Assembly (NCBI GenBank): GCA_002396125.1
Contig: DGWL01000015.1
Location: 1 to 16,088 of the forward strand
DNA from: Porphyromonadaceae bacterium UBA4259
GTDB lineage: Bacteria; Bacteroidota; Bacteroidia; Bacteroidales; Muribaculaceae
DNA: 16,088 nt
Reading direction: 5' to 3'
A program made the translations under genes and the position numbers. Shown here in pieces: positions 7,025 through 14,394 of the stretch (positions are counted from its first letter, which is position 1; every line of letters starts with the position of its first letter). The notes under the pieces were generated by a model, which did not search any database, was not told the DNA's origin, and saw nothing but the letters and a program-made list of their open reading frames with translations.

Positions 7025-7032
7025 TACCTTTG
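7025..7032 (+). promoter_or_regulatory. -7 element for the metal-chelate ABC transporter operon
   Basis: TACCTTTG matches TAnnTTTG exactly. No TTTG is found 19-21 nt upstream; the nearest, 6988-6991, is too far. Transcription would begin near 7038, about 17 nt before the ATG at 7055. This excludes the upstream in-frame ATG at 7001 as the start. No cobalamin riboswitch fits in so short a leader. Confidence 0.5.
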
Positions 7033-7054
7033 TGCAACAATACATCAACAAAAC

Positions 7055-8179
7055 ATGCAAATGCGTACATTATTATCATCAATCTTATTACTGTTGCTGC
7101 TTGCCTCCTGCCGTGGCTCGGCAACCGGCGATGCGTCAAAAGCCGGTGACAACCTGGAGATTACCGAGGCAAGGCTCATTTCAATCAGCCATGTCAAGGG
7201 CTATACTAAGGTTGATATCAAGGACCCCTGGAACAGTGGGCGCACACTTCACACCTATATCTTGGTGCCCGCCGCCATGGAGTTGCCGCAGCAGTTGCCG
7301 CAAGGCACAGTAGTGCGCACACCGGTTAAGAATGTGCTGGTCTACTCGAGCGTGCATTCGAGCGTGCTGCGTGAGCTTGGTGGCGGCGATGTGGTGAAGG
7401 GCGTGTGCGACGCGCAATATTTCAACGACTCTATCATTACCGCCGGCCTGCGCAGCGGCAAGATTGTTGATTGTGGTAACTCAATGCAGCCTAGCGTTGA
7501 GAAGGTGATTGAGATGACCCCCGATGCCATCTTGCTTTCTCCCTATCAAGACGCTACTTATGGGCAAATCACCAAGCTCAACGTACCCATTGTGGAATGC
7601 GCCGACTACATGGAGTATACCCCCCTGGGCCGTGCCGAGTGGATAAAGTTCTATGGCGAACTGCTTGGAAAGCGTGAAATGGCCGACAGTATCTACCGCC
7701 AAGTTGTGGCTCAGTATAACAAGGTTAAAGAGACTGTTGCGGCAAAACGCCTCAATCGCCCCCTGATTCTAACCGAAAATGTGATAAGCGGCATTTGGAA
7801 CGTGCCGGGAGGACAAAGCTACATGGCGCGGTTCATTATCGATGCTGGAGGCGACTATCCATGGGCCGATGACAATAACACCGGTTCGCTCACTCTTGAT
7901 TTCAACCAAGTGCTTGCCAAGGCTCAGGCTGCCGACTACTGGTTGCTCAAGTCGCCCGATATTCATTCTCTTACCGACCTGAAAGGCTCCTACAGCTTGA
8001 ATGACCGATTCAAGGCCTTCAAGACAGGAAATGTCTACGTGTGTGATACCAACACCAGCCACTTCTTCGACCGTTTTCCGTTCCACCCCGAGGTGCTGCT
8101 GCAAGAGTATTTTAAGATTTTCCACCCCGAGCAGGAGACAGGTTATCAATTGCAATTCTTCAAGAAGATAAATAACTGA
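7055..8179 (+). CDS. ABC transporter substrate-binding lipoprotein, FecB/BtuF-like (metal chelate)
   Basis: This 374-residue periplasmic lipoprotein is the binding component of an inner-membrane importer for a siderophore, haem, cobalamin or related metal chelate. The N-terminus has a lipoprotein signal peptide with lipobox L16-A17-S18-C19. No acidic export signal follows the Cys, so the periplasmic side of a membrane is expected. Two alpha/beta lobes joined by a long helix (class III fold) are suggested by 'VLVYSSVHSSVLRELGG' (95-110), 'KVIEMTPDAILLSPY' (150-164), the hinge helix around 'AEWIKFYGELLGKREMADSI' (194-213) and 'GQSYMARFIIDAGGDYPW' (253-270). I chose the ATG at 7055; ATG 7061 is equally possible. 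The frame opens at 7001, but that ATG lies upstream of the -7 element. The stop overlaps the permease start (TGATG), suggesting translational coupling. Substrate is undetermined: no TonB receptor or riboswitch is nearby. Confidence 0.9.
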   Translation: MQMRTLLSSILLLLLLASCRGSATGDASKAGDNLEITEARLISISHVKGYTKVDIKDPWNSGRTLHTYILVPAAMELPQQLPQGTVVRTPVKNVLVYSSVHSSVLRELGGGDVVKGVCDAQYFNDSIITAGLRSGKIVDCGNSMQPSVEKVIEMTPDAILLSPYQDATYGQITKLNVPIVECADYMEYTPLGRAEWIKFYGELLGKREMADSIYRQVVAQYNKVKETVAAKRLNRPLILTENVISGIWNVPGGQSYMARFIIDAGGDYPWADDNNTGSLTLDFNQVLAKAQAADYWLLKSPDIHSLTDLKGSYSLNDRFKAFKTGNVYVCDTNTSHFFDRFPFHPEVLLQEYFKIFHPEQETGYQLQFFKKINN

Positions 8180-9222
8180 TGAAAAGCGCCGGAATACACA
8201 GGATGGTCATTGTCACCACCACGCTGGTGGTGCTGTTGCTGGCACTGGTGGTGGGATGCCTGCTGCTGGGCTCGGTAAACATCGACCCCGGTGTTGTGCT
8301 GGGTATATTGCTTGGCAACGATAGCGGTAATGAGGCGTGGAACATTATTGTGCTGCAATCGCGACTGCCGATGATTGTTACTGCAATGCTTGCGGGTGCG
8401 GCATTGAGCGTGAGCGGATTGCTGCTACAGACCACCTTCAACAACCCGCTGGCAGGGCCATCGATACTGGGTGTGTCGACCGGAGCGGGATTGGGTGTCG
8501 CAATTGTGATGCTTGCCATGGGAGGTACCATTGGTGGTGTGTTTGGCGACAGCTTGGGCAGCTACATGGCAACTCTTGTCGGTGCTCTGCTTGGTGCAGG
8601 CGTGGTTCTGGTGATTCTCATCACTTTTGCGTCGATAGTCAAGAGCTCAACGATGTTGCTCATCATTGGCATTTTAATCAGTTACTTGGCATCGAGTGTG
8701 ATTTCGCTGCTCAACTCGGTGGCAACCGAGCAAGGCCTGCACAGCTATGTGGCATGGGGATTCGGCAACTTCTCTGGTGTTTCGCTTGAGCAGATGCCGG
8801 TGTTTTGTTCCATCATTCTACTCTCGCTTGCCGGCGCGTTGTTAATGATAAAGCCCCTCAACGCATTGCTGCTAGGCACTCGTTATGCCCAAAATCTAGG
8901 TGTTGACACACATCGCACGCGCAACCTGTTGCTGCTCATTACAGGTGTGCTCACGGCAGTTGTAACTGCCTTCTGCGGTCCCATTGGGTTTATTGGGCTT
9001 GTCGTTCCTCACATTGCACGGCTCGCTCTGAACACGTCGGAACACAGCCGACTGCTGCCGGTTACAATGCTTGCCGGTGCTGTGGTGGCATTGATGTGCT
9101 CGTTGTTGAGCGTCACTTCGCCTCACGGCATTATTCCTATCAACGCAATCACTCCTGTGATTGGAGTGCCGATTATTATTTATATCATTATCAATCGTCG
9201 TCGCATAAACTATTTTAATTGA
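8179..9222 (+). CDS. FecCD/BtuC-family ABC transporter permease
   Basis: This 347-residue inner-membrane permease fits the family length and would form a homodimer channel with about ten helices. Diagnostic segments are 'SRLPMIVTAMLAGAALSVSG' (61-80) with 'QTTFNNPLAGPSILGVSTGA' (84-103), the cytoplasmic coupling helix 'GPIGFIGLVVPHIAR' (267-281) that contacts the ATPase, and the terminal 'NAITPVIGVPIIIYIII' helix (322-338). Long hydrophobic runs at about 10-31, 64-83, 103-120, 130-153, 158-180, 208-224, 248-270 and 293-312 fit the other helices. The ATG shares its A with the stop of the binding-protein gene; an ATG eight codons later is a less likely start. The ATPase follows after 3 nt. The order binding protein-permease-ATPase is the usual one for this importer class. 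Confidence 0.95.
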   Translation: MKSAGIHRMVIVTTTLVVLLLALVVGCLLLGSVNIDPGVVLGILLGNDSGNEAWNIIVLQSRLPMIVTAMLAGAALSVSGLLLQTTFNNPLAGPSILGVSTGAGLGVAIVMLAMGGTIGGVFGDSLGSYMATLVGALLGAGVVLVILITFASIVKSSTMLLIIGILISYLASSVISLLNSVATEQGLHSYVAWGFGNFSGVSLEQMPVFCSIILLSLAGALLMIKPLNALLLGTRYAQNLGVDTHRTRNLLLLITGVLTAVVTAFCGPIGFIGLVVPHIARLALNTSEHSRLLPVTMLAGAVVALMCSLLSVTSPHGIIPINAITPVIGVPIIIYIIINRRRINYFN

Positions 9223-9225
9223 TTT

Positions 9226-10212
9226 ATGGCAATTCTTTCAACTCACAACATGGCTGTTGGTTACGGTCAAGGCAACAAGCGCACGGTGCTGCTGAAGAAC
9301 TTGAACCTTGAGCTTTCTCAAGGCACGCTGGTGGCGTTGCTTGGCAAAAATGGTGCCGGCAAGTCGACAATGCTGCGTGCTATCACCTGCGACACTCAAC
9401 CCATTGAGGGAACGGTCGAGATTGACGGCAAGGCTTCAACAGTCATCAGCAAGCGCGATTTGTCAAGACTGGTGGCGCTGGTTGCTACCGAGCGCATTAT
9501 GGGTGGAGCTTTCACCATCAGGGAACTAGTGGCGTTGGGGCGACAGCCTCACACTGGGTTTCTGGGAAGGCTAAGCGACCATGACCGCGAGGTGGTGCAA
9601 CGCAGCCTCGAGGCTGTGGGCATCGACCACAAGGCCGAGCAGCATGTGGCCGAGTTGAGTGACGGCGAGCGACAAAAGGCTATGATTGCCAAGGCTTTGG
9701 CGCAGGAAACTCCTATCATCGTCCTCGATGAGCCAACAGCTTTCCTTGATGTGGCTAGTCGCCTCGAAACCATGAAGTTGCTTCACTCTCTTGCACGCGA
9801 GCAGAACAAGGCAGTGCTGCTCTCAAGTCACGACATCTCACAGTCGCTGCTTCTGGCCGACGAGTTGTGGGTTATCACCAGCAATCGCGAAGTTATTACC
9901 GGCACCACCGAGCAGGTGGTAATGAGCGGAGCTATGGACCGTGTGTTTGACAATACATCAATCTTGTTCAACAACGACTTGTGCGACTATGAAACTCAGT
10001 TGCCATCGTCGCTGAGCGTGAGTCTCGATTGTGACGATGAGGCGTTGAGGCACTGTGTGGTTAATGCCTTGCTGCGCAACGGTGTGGCTGTGGGCGAGGG
10101 TGGAAGCACAGTTATCGTCAAGGCTGTTGACAATTTTGAGTTGGAAAACGGTACCGGCGCCACCAGTGTTAAAGAATTGGTCAAATTATTGCGCGGCGCT
10201 GCAATTAACTGA
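9226..10212 (+). CDS. FecE/BtuD-like ABC transporter ATPase with C-terminal extension
   Basis: This cytoplasmic ATPase drives the permease encoded 3 nt upstream. Visible motifs are Walker A 'GKNGAGKST' (40-48), signature 'LSDGERQ' (144-150), Walker B 'IIVLDEP' with D168/E169, D-loop D175 and switch H202. Two positions differ from the textbook form. Aligned by eye with FecE ('ALLPQHH'), the Q-loop glutamine position is Thr88 followed by Glu89 ('ALVATER'), and the signature reads LSDGE instead of LSGGQ. From memory, related Bacteroidales ATPases share this wording, so it looks like a lineage trait, not decay. At 328 residues it is about 70 longer than E. coli FecE; the extra part (about 250-328) contains a short alpha/beta-like stretch of unknown role. 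Confidence 0.94.
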   Translation: MAILSTHNMAVGYGQGNKRTVLLKNLNLELSQGTLVALLGKNGAGKSTMLRAITCDTQPIEGTVEIDGKASTVISKRDLSRLVALVATERIMGGAFTIRELVALGRQPHTGFLGRLSDHDREVVQRSLEAVGIDHKAEQHVAELSDGERQKAMIAKALAQETPIIVLDEPTAFLDVASRLETMKLLHSLAREQNKAVLLSSHDISQSLLLADELWVITSNREVITGTTEQVVMSGAMDRVFDNTSILFNNDLCDYETQLPSSLSVSLDCDDEALRHCVVNALLRNGVAVGEGGSTVIVKAVDNFELENGTGATSVKELVKLLRGAAIN

Positions 10213-10233
10213 TATAAACTGCGTTATTATTAT

Positions 10234-10284
10234 GGAGGTGGCAAAAATCCTAATTCAACCACCAGGATTTTATAGAACCCACCT
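10234..10284 (+). other. Alternative hairpins between the transporter operon and dut
   Basis: AAAATCCT (10244-10251) pairs with AGGATTTT (10264-10271), an 8-bp A/T-rich stem with a 12-nt loop. GGTGG (10237-10241) can instead pair with CCACC (10259-10263) in that loop, or the longer AGGTGG with CCACCT (10279-10284). It may be a weak terminator of the transporter operon or an attenuator before dut; chance pairing in 89 nt is also plausible. I see no consensus promoter in this gap. Confidence 0.3.
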
Positions 10285-10301
10285 GAAATACATTTACTCT
10301 C

Positions 10302-10748
10302 ATGATTGAAAAAGTAGAAGTCAAGATAGTTAACAAGAGTCCCAACGCACTGCCCGCCTACAGCACGGAGCAAAGTGCCGGAATGGATCTCAGGGCATGG
10401 CTGCAAGAACCGGTTGTGCTTCAACCCATGCAGCGTGCACTCATTCCCACGGGAGTTTACATTGAACTGCCGGCTGGTTTTGAATGTCAAATCAGGCCTC
10501 GCAGCGGGCTTGCCCTCAAGCGAGGGCTCACAGTACTCAACTCGCCGGGCACTATCGATGCCGATTATCGTGGCGAGGTGTGCGTGATTCTTGCTAACCT
10601 GAGCAACGAGCCTCAGGTAATCGAGAATGGCGAGCGTGTTTGCCAAATGGTTGTGGCGCGCCATGCCACAGTGGCCTGGAAACTTGTCGACGAGCTTGGC
10701 GATACCGAGCGTGGAGCTGGAGGTTTCGGGCACACCGGCACCAAGTGA
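10302..10748 (+). CDS. dut: Deoxyuridine 5'-triphosphate nucleotidohydrolase (dUTPase)
   Basis: This enzyme hydrolyses dUTP to dUMP and pyrophosphate, keeping uracil out of DNA and supplying dUMP for thymidylate synthesis. Its 148 residues are the standard length for the homotrimeric family. All five motifs are visible: 1 'AGMDLRA' (26-32), 2 'PRSGLA' (66-71), 3 '[10 protein letters not shown]' (83-92, catalytic D88 region), 4 around '[10 protein letters not shown]' (111-120) and 5 '[10 protein letters not shown]' (137-146). The ATG at 10302 gives the usual N-terminal strand 'KVEVKIVN'. It lies 89 nt after the transporter ATPase and 43 nt before the TPR gene. From memory, dut is followed by TPR and DUF4292 genes in many Bacteroidales, so it is likely the first gene of that conserved run. 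Confidence 0.97.
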   Translation: MIEKVEVKIVNKSPNALPAYSTEQSAGMDLRAWLQEPVVLQPMQRALIPTGVYIELPAGFECQIRPRSGLALKRGLTVLNSPGTIDADYRGEVCVILANLSNEPQVIENGERVCQMVVARHATVAWKLVDELGDTERGAGGFGHTGTK

Positions 10749-10753
10749 AGGTT

Positions 10754-10777
10754 ATTCTCTTTTTCAGAATGTTTTTT
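10754..10777 (+). terminator. Weak terminator or attenuator candidate between dut and the TPR gene
   Basis: ATTCT (10754-10758) pairs with AGAAT (10766-10770) across a 7-nt loop; GTTTTTTG follows. The 5-bp A/T-rich stem is unstable, so at most it would lower read-through into the TPR gene. Confidence 0.25.
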
Positions 10778-10791
10778 GAGATTTATCGACG

Positions 10792-12543
10792 ATGAAATTA
10801 TTTTCACGCATAGCAATATTGACACTTGTCACGCTCGCCGCGATGAGTCCGGTGATAGCCGGCAATAACAAGAAGGCTGCCTCGTCCATTACTGAGCAGG
10901 ATAAACGCAAGGCCGAGTACATCTACTTGCAGGCGCAGGCATTTAAAGCGCAAGACAGCATTGCTGCCTACTACGACCTCATCAAGTATGCCTATGAGCT
11001 CGACACTACCAACACCGCTGCGGCTTTCTACTATGGCTACCTGATGATAGTCATGGACAATTCCACTCCGCAGGCTCAAGAAAGGGGAGTGCAATTGATG
11101 AAGCGGCATGTGGATGCACACCCCGACGACTATTACGAGGCAACCTACTTCAGCGACGTGTGCCTCACGCTGGGCAAAGCACAGGAGGGACTGGTAGCGG
11201 TTGAGAAGTTGGCGCAGCTTAATCCCAATAAGACCGAGGTGCAGATGCGGCTGGCGGCTGCCTATGTGCGTAACAAAAAGTATGCCGAGGCGCTGAAGGT
11301 CTATGAAACTATTGAGAGTTTTGAGGGAAAAACCATAGAACTAACAGCCTACAAGACGGCTCTGTGCTCGCAGTTGGGCGACACTGTTGGTGCTATTGCC
11401 CAGATGCGGAGCCTTTACGACACCGCTCCTGCCAATGTCACCTACAATCTGCTTTTGAGCGAGCTCTTCCTGCAGTATAACATGCAAGACAGCGCTCTTC
11501 ATTACCTTGACGAGGCGCAACGCCTGGAACCTGAGAATGGAAATGTTTATTTCTCCAAGGCTCAATATTACGATGCCATAGGCGATTCGGTTAACTACGA
11601 TAATCAAATTTACAATGCCCTCGTCTCGCCCGACCTTGACGTCGAGACTAAGCTTGATGTGCTCACGCAGTACACCACCACGCAGCTGGCGCGCAACGAC
11701 AGCACCGAGCGTGTCAACAACCTCTTCAAGGTGCTCGTTGAGCAGCATCCGCATGAACCCAAGGTGCATGAGCTCTACAGCATGTATTATTCTACTATGA
11801 AAGATTACAAGCACGCCATCGAGGAGCTGGGCTACATGCTCGATATCGACCCGGCTAATGCCGACGCTTGGCAACGGCTCATGGTGGTAAACGTGCTCGA
11901 CGATAACTATGCCGGAGCGGCACGCGCCGCCGAAAAGGCGCTGGAATACAATCCCGAGAACCTGGATCTGTATCGCTACATTGCACCATCCTATTACCAG
12001 ATGAAGCAGTATGACAAAGCTATTGCCACCTACGACAAGGCGCTCTCGCTCGTCGATAGCGTGAAAAACGCCGAACTCTACAGCGACCTGCTCTGTGGCA
12101 AGGGCGACGTGTATGTTGAACTTGGCGACTCGACCAGGGCTTTCGACCTATATGAGCACGCTTTGCGCCTGGTGCCGGGCAATACCGGTGTGATGAACAA
12201 CTATGCCTATTTTCTCTCGCTTAGCGGCAAGAATCTTGATAAAGCCGAGAGCATGGCGGCCAAAGCGGTTAATGCCAACCCCGACAATTCCACGTTTATC
12301 GACACCTATGCATGGGTATTCTTCAAGAAGAAAAACTACAGCATGGCGCTGTTCTACATTAAGTCCGCAATCAATAATGCCGATGAGCCCAGCGCCGATA
12401 TTCTTGAGCATTATGGCGATATTCTCTACATGACCGGTGATAAAGAGGAGGCGGTAAAGCAGTGGGAGAAAGCACTGGAATTGGAACCCACTCGCGATGT
12501 GCTGATGCGCAAGGTGGAAAACAAAACTTACTACGAAAAATAA
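10792..12543 (+). CDS. Exported tetratricopeptide repeat protein
   Basis: This 583-residue protein has a signal peptide (1-23, cut after VIA) and is then almost entirely helical repeats. TPR-like units with A/G-x3-Y and terminal Pro spacing are seen near 149-173, 216-247, 249-280, 324-355, 358-389, 392-425, 429-462, 465-497, 500-533 and 535-567; the clearest are 'SYYQMKQYDKAIATYDKAL' (400-418) and 'MTGDKEEAVKQWEKALELEP' (547-566). It should be a periplasmic or outer-membrane-associated scaffold for protein contacts, with no enzymatic motif. No lipobox is present. The next gene, a DUF4292 lipoprotein, starts 23 nt later, so the two are probably co-transcribed and may work together. The repeat call is secure; function is not. 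Confidence 0.93.
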   Translation: MKLFSRIAILTLVTLAAMSPVIAGNNKKAASSITEQDKRKAEYIYLQAQAFKAQDSIAAYYDLIKYAYELDTTNTAAAFYYGYLMIVMDNSTPQAQERGVQLMKRHVDAHPDDYYEATYFSDVCLTLGKAQEGLVAVEKLAQLNPNKTEVQMRLAAAYVRNKKYAEALKVYETIESFEGKTIELTAYKTALCSQLGDTVGAIAQMRSLYDTAPANVTYNLLLSELFLQYNMQDSALHYLDEAQRLEPENGNVYFSKAQYYDAIGDSVNYDNQIYNALVSPDLDVETKLDVLTQYTTTQLARNDSTERVNNLFKVLVEQHPHEPKVHELYSMYYSTMKDYKHAIEELGYMLDIDPANADAWQRLMVVNVLDDNYAGAARAAEKALEYNPENLDLYRYIAPSYYQMKQYDKAIATYDKALSLVDSVKNAELYSDLLCGKGDVYVELGDSTRAFDLYEHALRLVPGNTGVMNNYAYFLSLSGKNLDKAESMAAKAVNANPDNSTFIDTYAWVFFKKKNYSMALFYIKSAINNADEPSADILEHYGDILYMTGDKEEAVKQWEKALELEPTRDVLMRKVENKTYYEK

Positions 12544-12566
12544 AATTTTCTTACAATAACAACGCT

Positions 12567-13427
12567 ATGAGAAAAAACACAATCATAATACTTGCATTGA
12601 GTGCCGCAGCATTGCTTAGCGGCTGTTCCAAAAAGGTGACTCAGCCTGTAGTGAACCCTAGTTTGCAGCAGGGTGCAGATGCGCAAGTGCAACAAAGCAC
12701 AATTGCACAAAATGTGGCTGTTTCCAATTTCTATCAGGCCGACTGGTCCACTTTCAAGAGTGGAGGTAGTGCCAAGGTGGGCGGAAAGGGCCGTGAGATG
12801 AGTTCGTCAATGCAGATGAAGATGCTTCGTGGCCGCAGCATCTACGTCTCACTGCGCCCGGTGATGGGCATTGAGGTTGCCAAGATGATTATTAGTGGTG
12901 ACACAATCTTGCTTGTCGATAAAGTGCACAAGCGCTATGTGCTTGAGAAGGCATCGCTGCTCACCAGTGGCGTGCCGGTAACTGTAGAGAATTTGCAGGA
13001 CATTTTCATGGGCCGCGCTTTTGAGCTTGGTAAGGGCTCGCTCACGCAGAACATCAAGGAAGACTTCGTTACTGAGGTCAACGGAAACAAGGTGCTTCTC
13101 AAGCCACGTGAGCAGTACAAAGGTTTCGACTATAGTTTTACCTACGACGAGCGCAGCAACATCATTTCGCTTGATGTCACCCCGTCAAAGGCAGGTGCTT
13201 CAACCTATAGTGTGAAATATGCCGACATTGAGGGCTCCGTTGCCGGTAAGGTTGCGGGCAAGGCGAGTGTGTCAACCACAATTAACGGCATGGCTTTCAC
13301 GCTCAATCTTGAGTATAAGGACATCAAGCTCAACGAGGCTTTCACTATCGACACCAGCGTGCCGGGTGGAAAATACAAGCGCATGGAGGCAAAAGATATC
13401 ATGAAGTTATTGTCGGGAAGTAAGTGA
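12567..13427 (+). CDS. DUF4292 family lipoprotein
   Basis: This 286-residue lipoprotein begins 'MRKNTIIILALSAAALLSGC' with lipobox L17-S18-G19-C20, so it is anchored in a membrane, probably the outer one. The body matches what I recall of DUF4292 proteins: 'KMLRGRSIYVSLRPVMGIEVAK' style strands, 'KVHKRYVLE', a middle 'LQDIFMGRAFELGKG' segment and strand-rich C-terminal half. This strand pattern recalls the LolA/LolB-like fold, so contact with lipids or lipoproteins is conceivable, but that is inference. I chose the ATG at 12567; the frame is open from 12462, but that part overlaps the TPR gene and would bury the signal peptide. The stop overlaps the next start (TGATG). From memory, an EnvC-type M23 peptidase gene often follows this family in Bacteroidales; here it does not. 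Confidence 0.85.
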   Translation: MRKNTIIILALSAAALLSGCSKKVTQPVVNPSLQQGADAQVQQSTIAQNVAVSNFYQADWSTFKSGGSAKVGGKGREMSSSMQMKMLRGRSIYVSLRPVMGIEVAKMIISGDTILLVDKVHKRYVLEKASLLTSGVPVTVENLQDIFMGRAFELGKGSLTQNIKEDFVTEVNGNKVLLKPREQYKGFDYSFTYDERSNIISLDVTPSKAGASTYSVKYADIEGSVAGKVAGKASVSTTINGMAFTLNLEYKDIKLNEAFTIDTSVPGGKYKRMEAKDIMKLLSGSK

Positions 13428-14380
13428 TGATAACAGTTAAGCAATATGACCCCAGCCTCAAGGCGCAATGGGACGAGACTGTTGCGGCATCGCGCAATGG
13501 CACTTTCCTGCACTGTCGCGACTACATGGATTATCACAGCGACCGCTTCGCCGACTTTTCGCTCGTGGCGATGCGCGAGAGCGGTAAACTCATTGCTGTG
13601 ATGCCGGCTTGCCGCGAGGACGGCACGCTCTACAGCCATCGAGGACTCACCTATGGCGGTTGGTTGATGCCATTGAGGCACTTCGATATCGGCACCATGC
13701 TTGAGGTGTGGAATCTTTCGCTTGAGTTCATGAGGCGTGAGGGTATTTCTCGCATCATTTACAAGCCCGTGCCACACATTTATCACCGCTATCCGGCCGA
13801 GGAAGATTTATACATGGTGTTTCGAGCTGGAGGTAAGCTTGTGGAGAGCAATATCTCAGCCGCAATCGATCTCGACGAGCCGCTACCTTTCGATCGAGGC
13901 AACAAAAGCAACGTCAGTACGGCGCGCCGCAATGGGGTAGAAGTGGGAGAGAGCGATGACTGGGAAAATTATTGGCACGTGCTCGACTCATTGATTATGG
14001 AAAAATATGGTCATCACGCTGTTCACTCTCTCGATGAAATAAAGTTGCTGCACTCGCGTTTCCCTCACAACATCAAGCTATTCACCGCCACTGCCGCCGG
14101 CGAGTTGCTGGCTGGCGTGGTGATGTATTATTGTGGAAGGGAGGTTGCTCACAGCCAGTATATCGCTTCCACTGCACGCGGGCGTCAGCTCAAAGCCTTG
14201 CCATTGCTTTTCGATTTCTTGATTAAGGATGCCGCCCATGCCGGTTTCCGCTATTTCGACTTTGGCATCTCAACCGAACAGGGTGGTCACTACCTAAACG
14301 AAGGTCTGGTGAGCCAGAAGTGCCGCATGGGAGGCCGCGGAATAGTCTACAACACCTACGAGATAAAACTTGATAATTAA
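13427..14380 (+). CDS. GNAT/FemAB-like acyltransferase
   Basis: This 317-residue soluble protein resembles the two-domain GNAT-like proteins related to FemAB (peptidoglycan bridge enzymes) common in Bacteroidota glycan loci. The N-terminal half has 'NGTFLHCRDYMDYHSDRF' (24-41), typical of this group, and 'SHRGLTYGGWLMP' (70-82). The C-terminal half has the GNAT-like core: 'GELLAGVVMYYCGREVAHSQY' style strands (225-245), 'STARGRQLKALPLLFDFLIK' (248-267), and 'GFRYFDFGISTE' (273-284). It may transfer an acyl or aminoacyl group to a sugar or lipid-linked precursor; donor and acceptor are unknown. I chose the ATG at 13427, which shares its A with the stop of the DUF4292 gene; a GTG at 13424 is in frame but less likely. 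The flippase gene follows after 14 nt. Confidence 0.82.
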   Translation: MITVKQYDPSLKAQWDETVAASRNGTFLHCRDYMDYHSDRFADFSLVAMRESGKLIAVMPACREDGTLYSHRGLTYGGWLMPLRHFDIGTMLEVWNLSLEFMRREGISRIIYKPVPHIYHRYPAEEDLYMVFRAGGKLVESNISAAIDLDEPLPFDRGNKSNVSTARRNGVEVGESDDWENYWHVLDSLIMEKYGHHAVHSLDEIKLLHSRFPHNIKLFTATAAGELLAGVVMYYCGREVAHSQYIASTARGRQLKALPLLFDFLIKDAAHAGFRYFDFGISTEQGGHYLNEGLVSQKCRMGGRGIVYNTYEIKLDN

Positions 14381-14394
14381 CAACTGATAACTAA

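Noticed and set aside
7001..7054. Upstream ATG at 7001 as start of the binding protein
   Set aside because: It precedes the -7 element (7025-7032), so the mRNA would not contain it, and it would bury the lipoprotein signal peptide.
6962..7060. N-terminal extension of the HAD phosphatase
   Set aside because: HAD motif I normally lies within the first 15 residues; the extension overlaps the divergent promoter region.
7055..10212. BtuFCD (cobalamin) assignment
   Set aside because: Family resemblance does not fix the ligand, and no cobalamin riboswitch fits in the short leader.
10230..10309. Small ORF from ATG 10232 between the ATPase and dut
   Set aside because: Only about 25 codons, overlapping the dut start, with no signal, motif or promoter; the region is better explained by hairpins.
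12462..12566. Upstream start of the DUF4292 gene inside the TPR gene
   Set aside because: The added residues are a shadow of TPR coding sequence and would displace a textbook lipoprotein signal starting at 12567.
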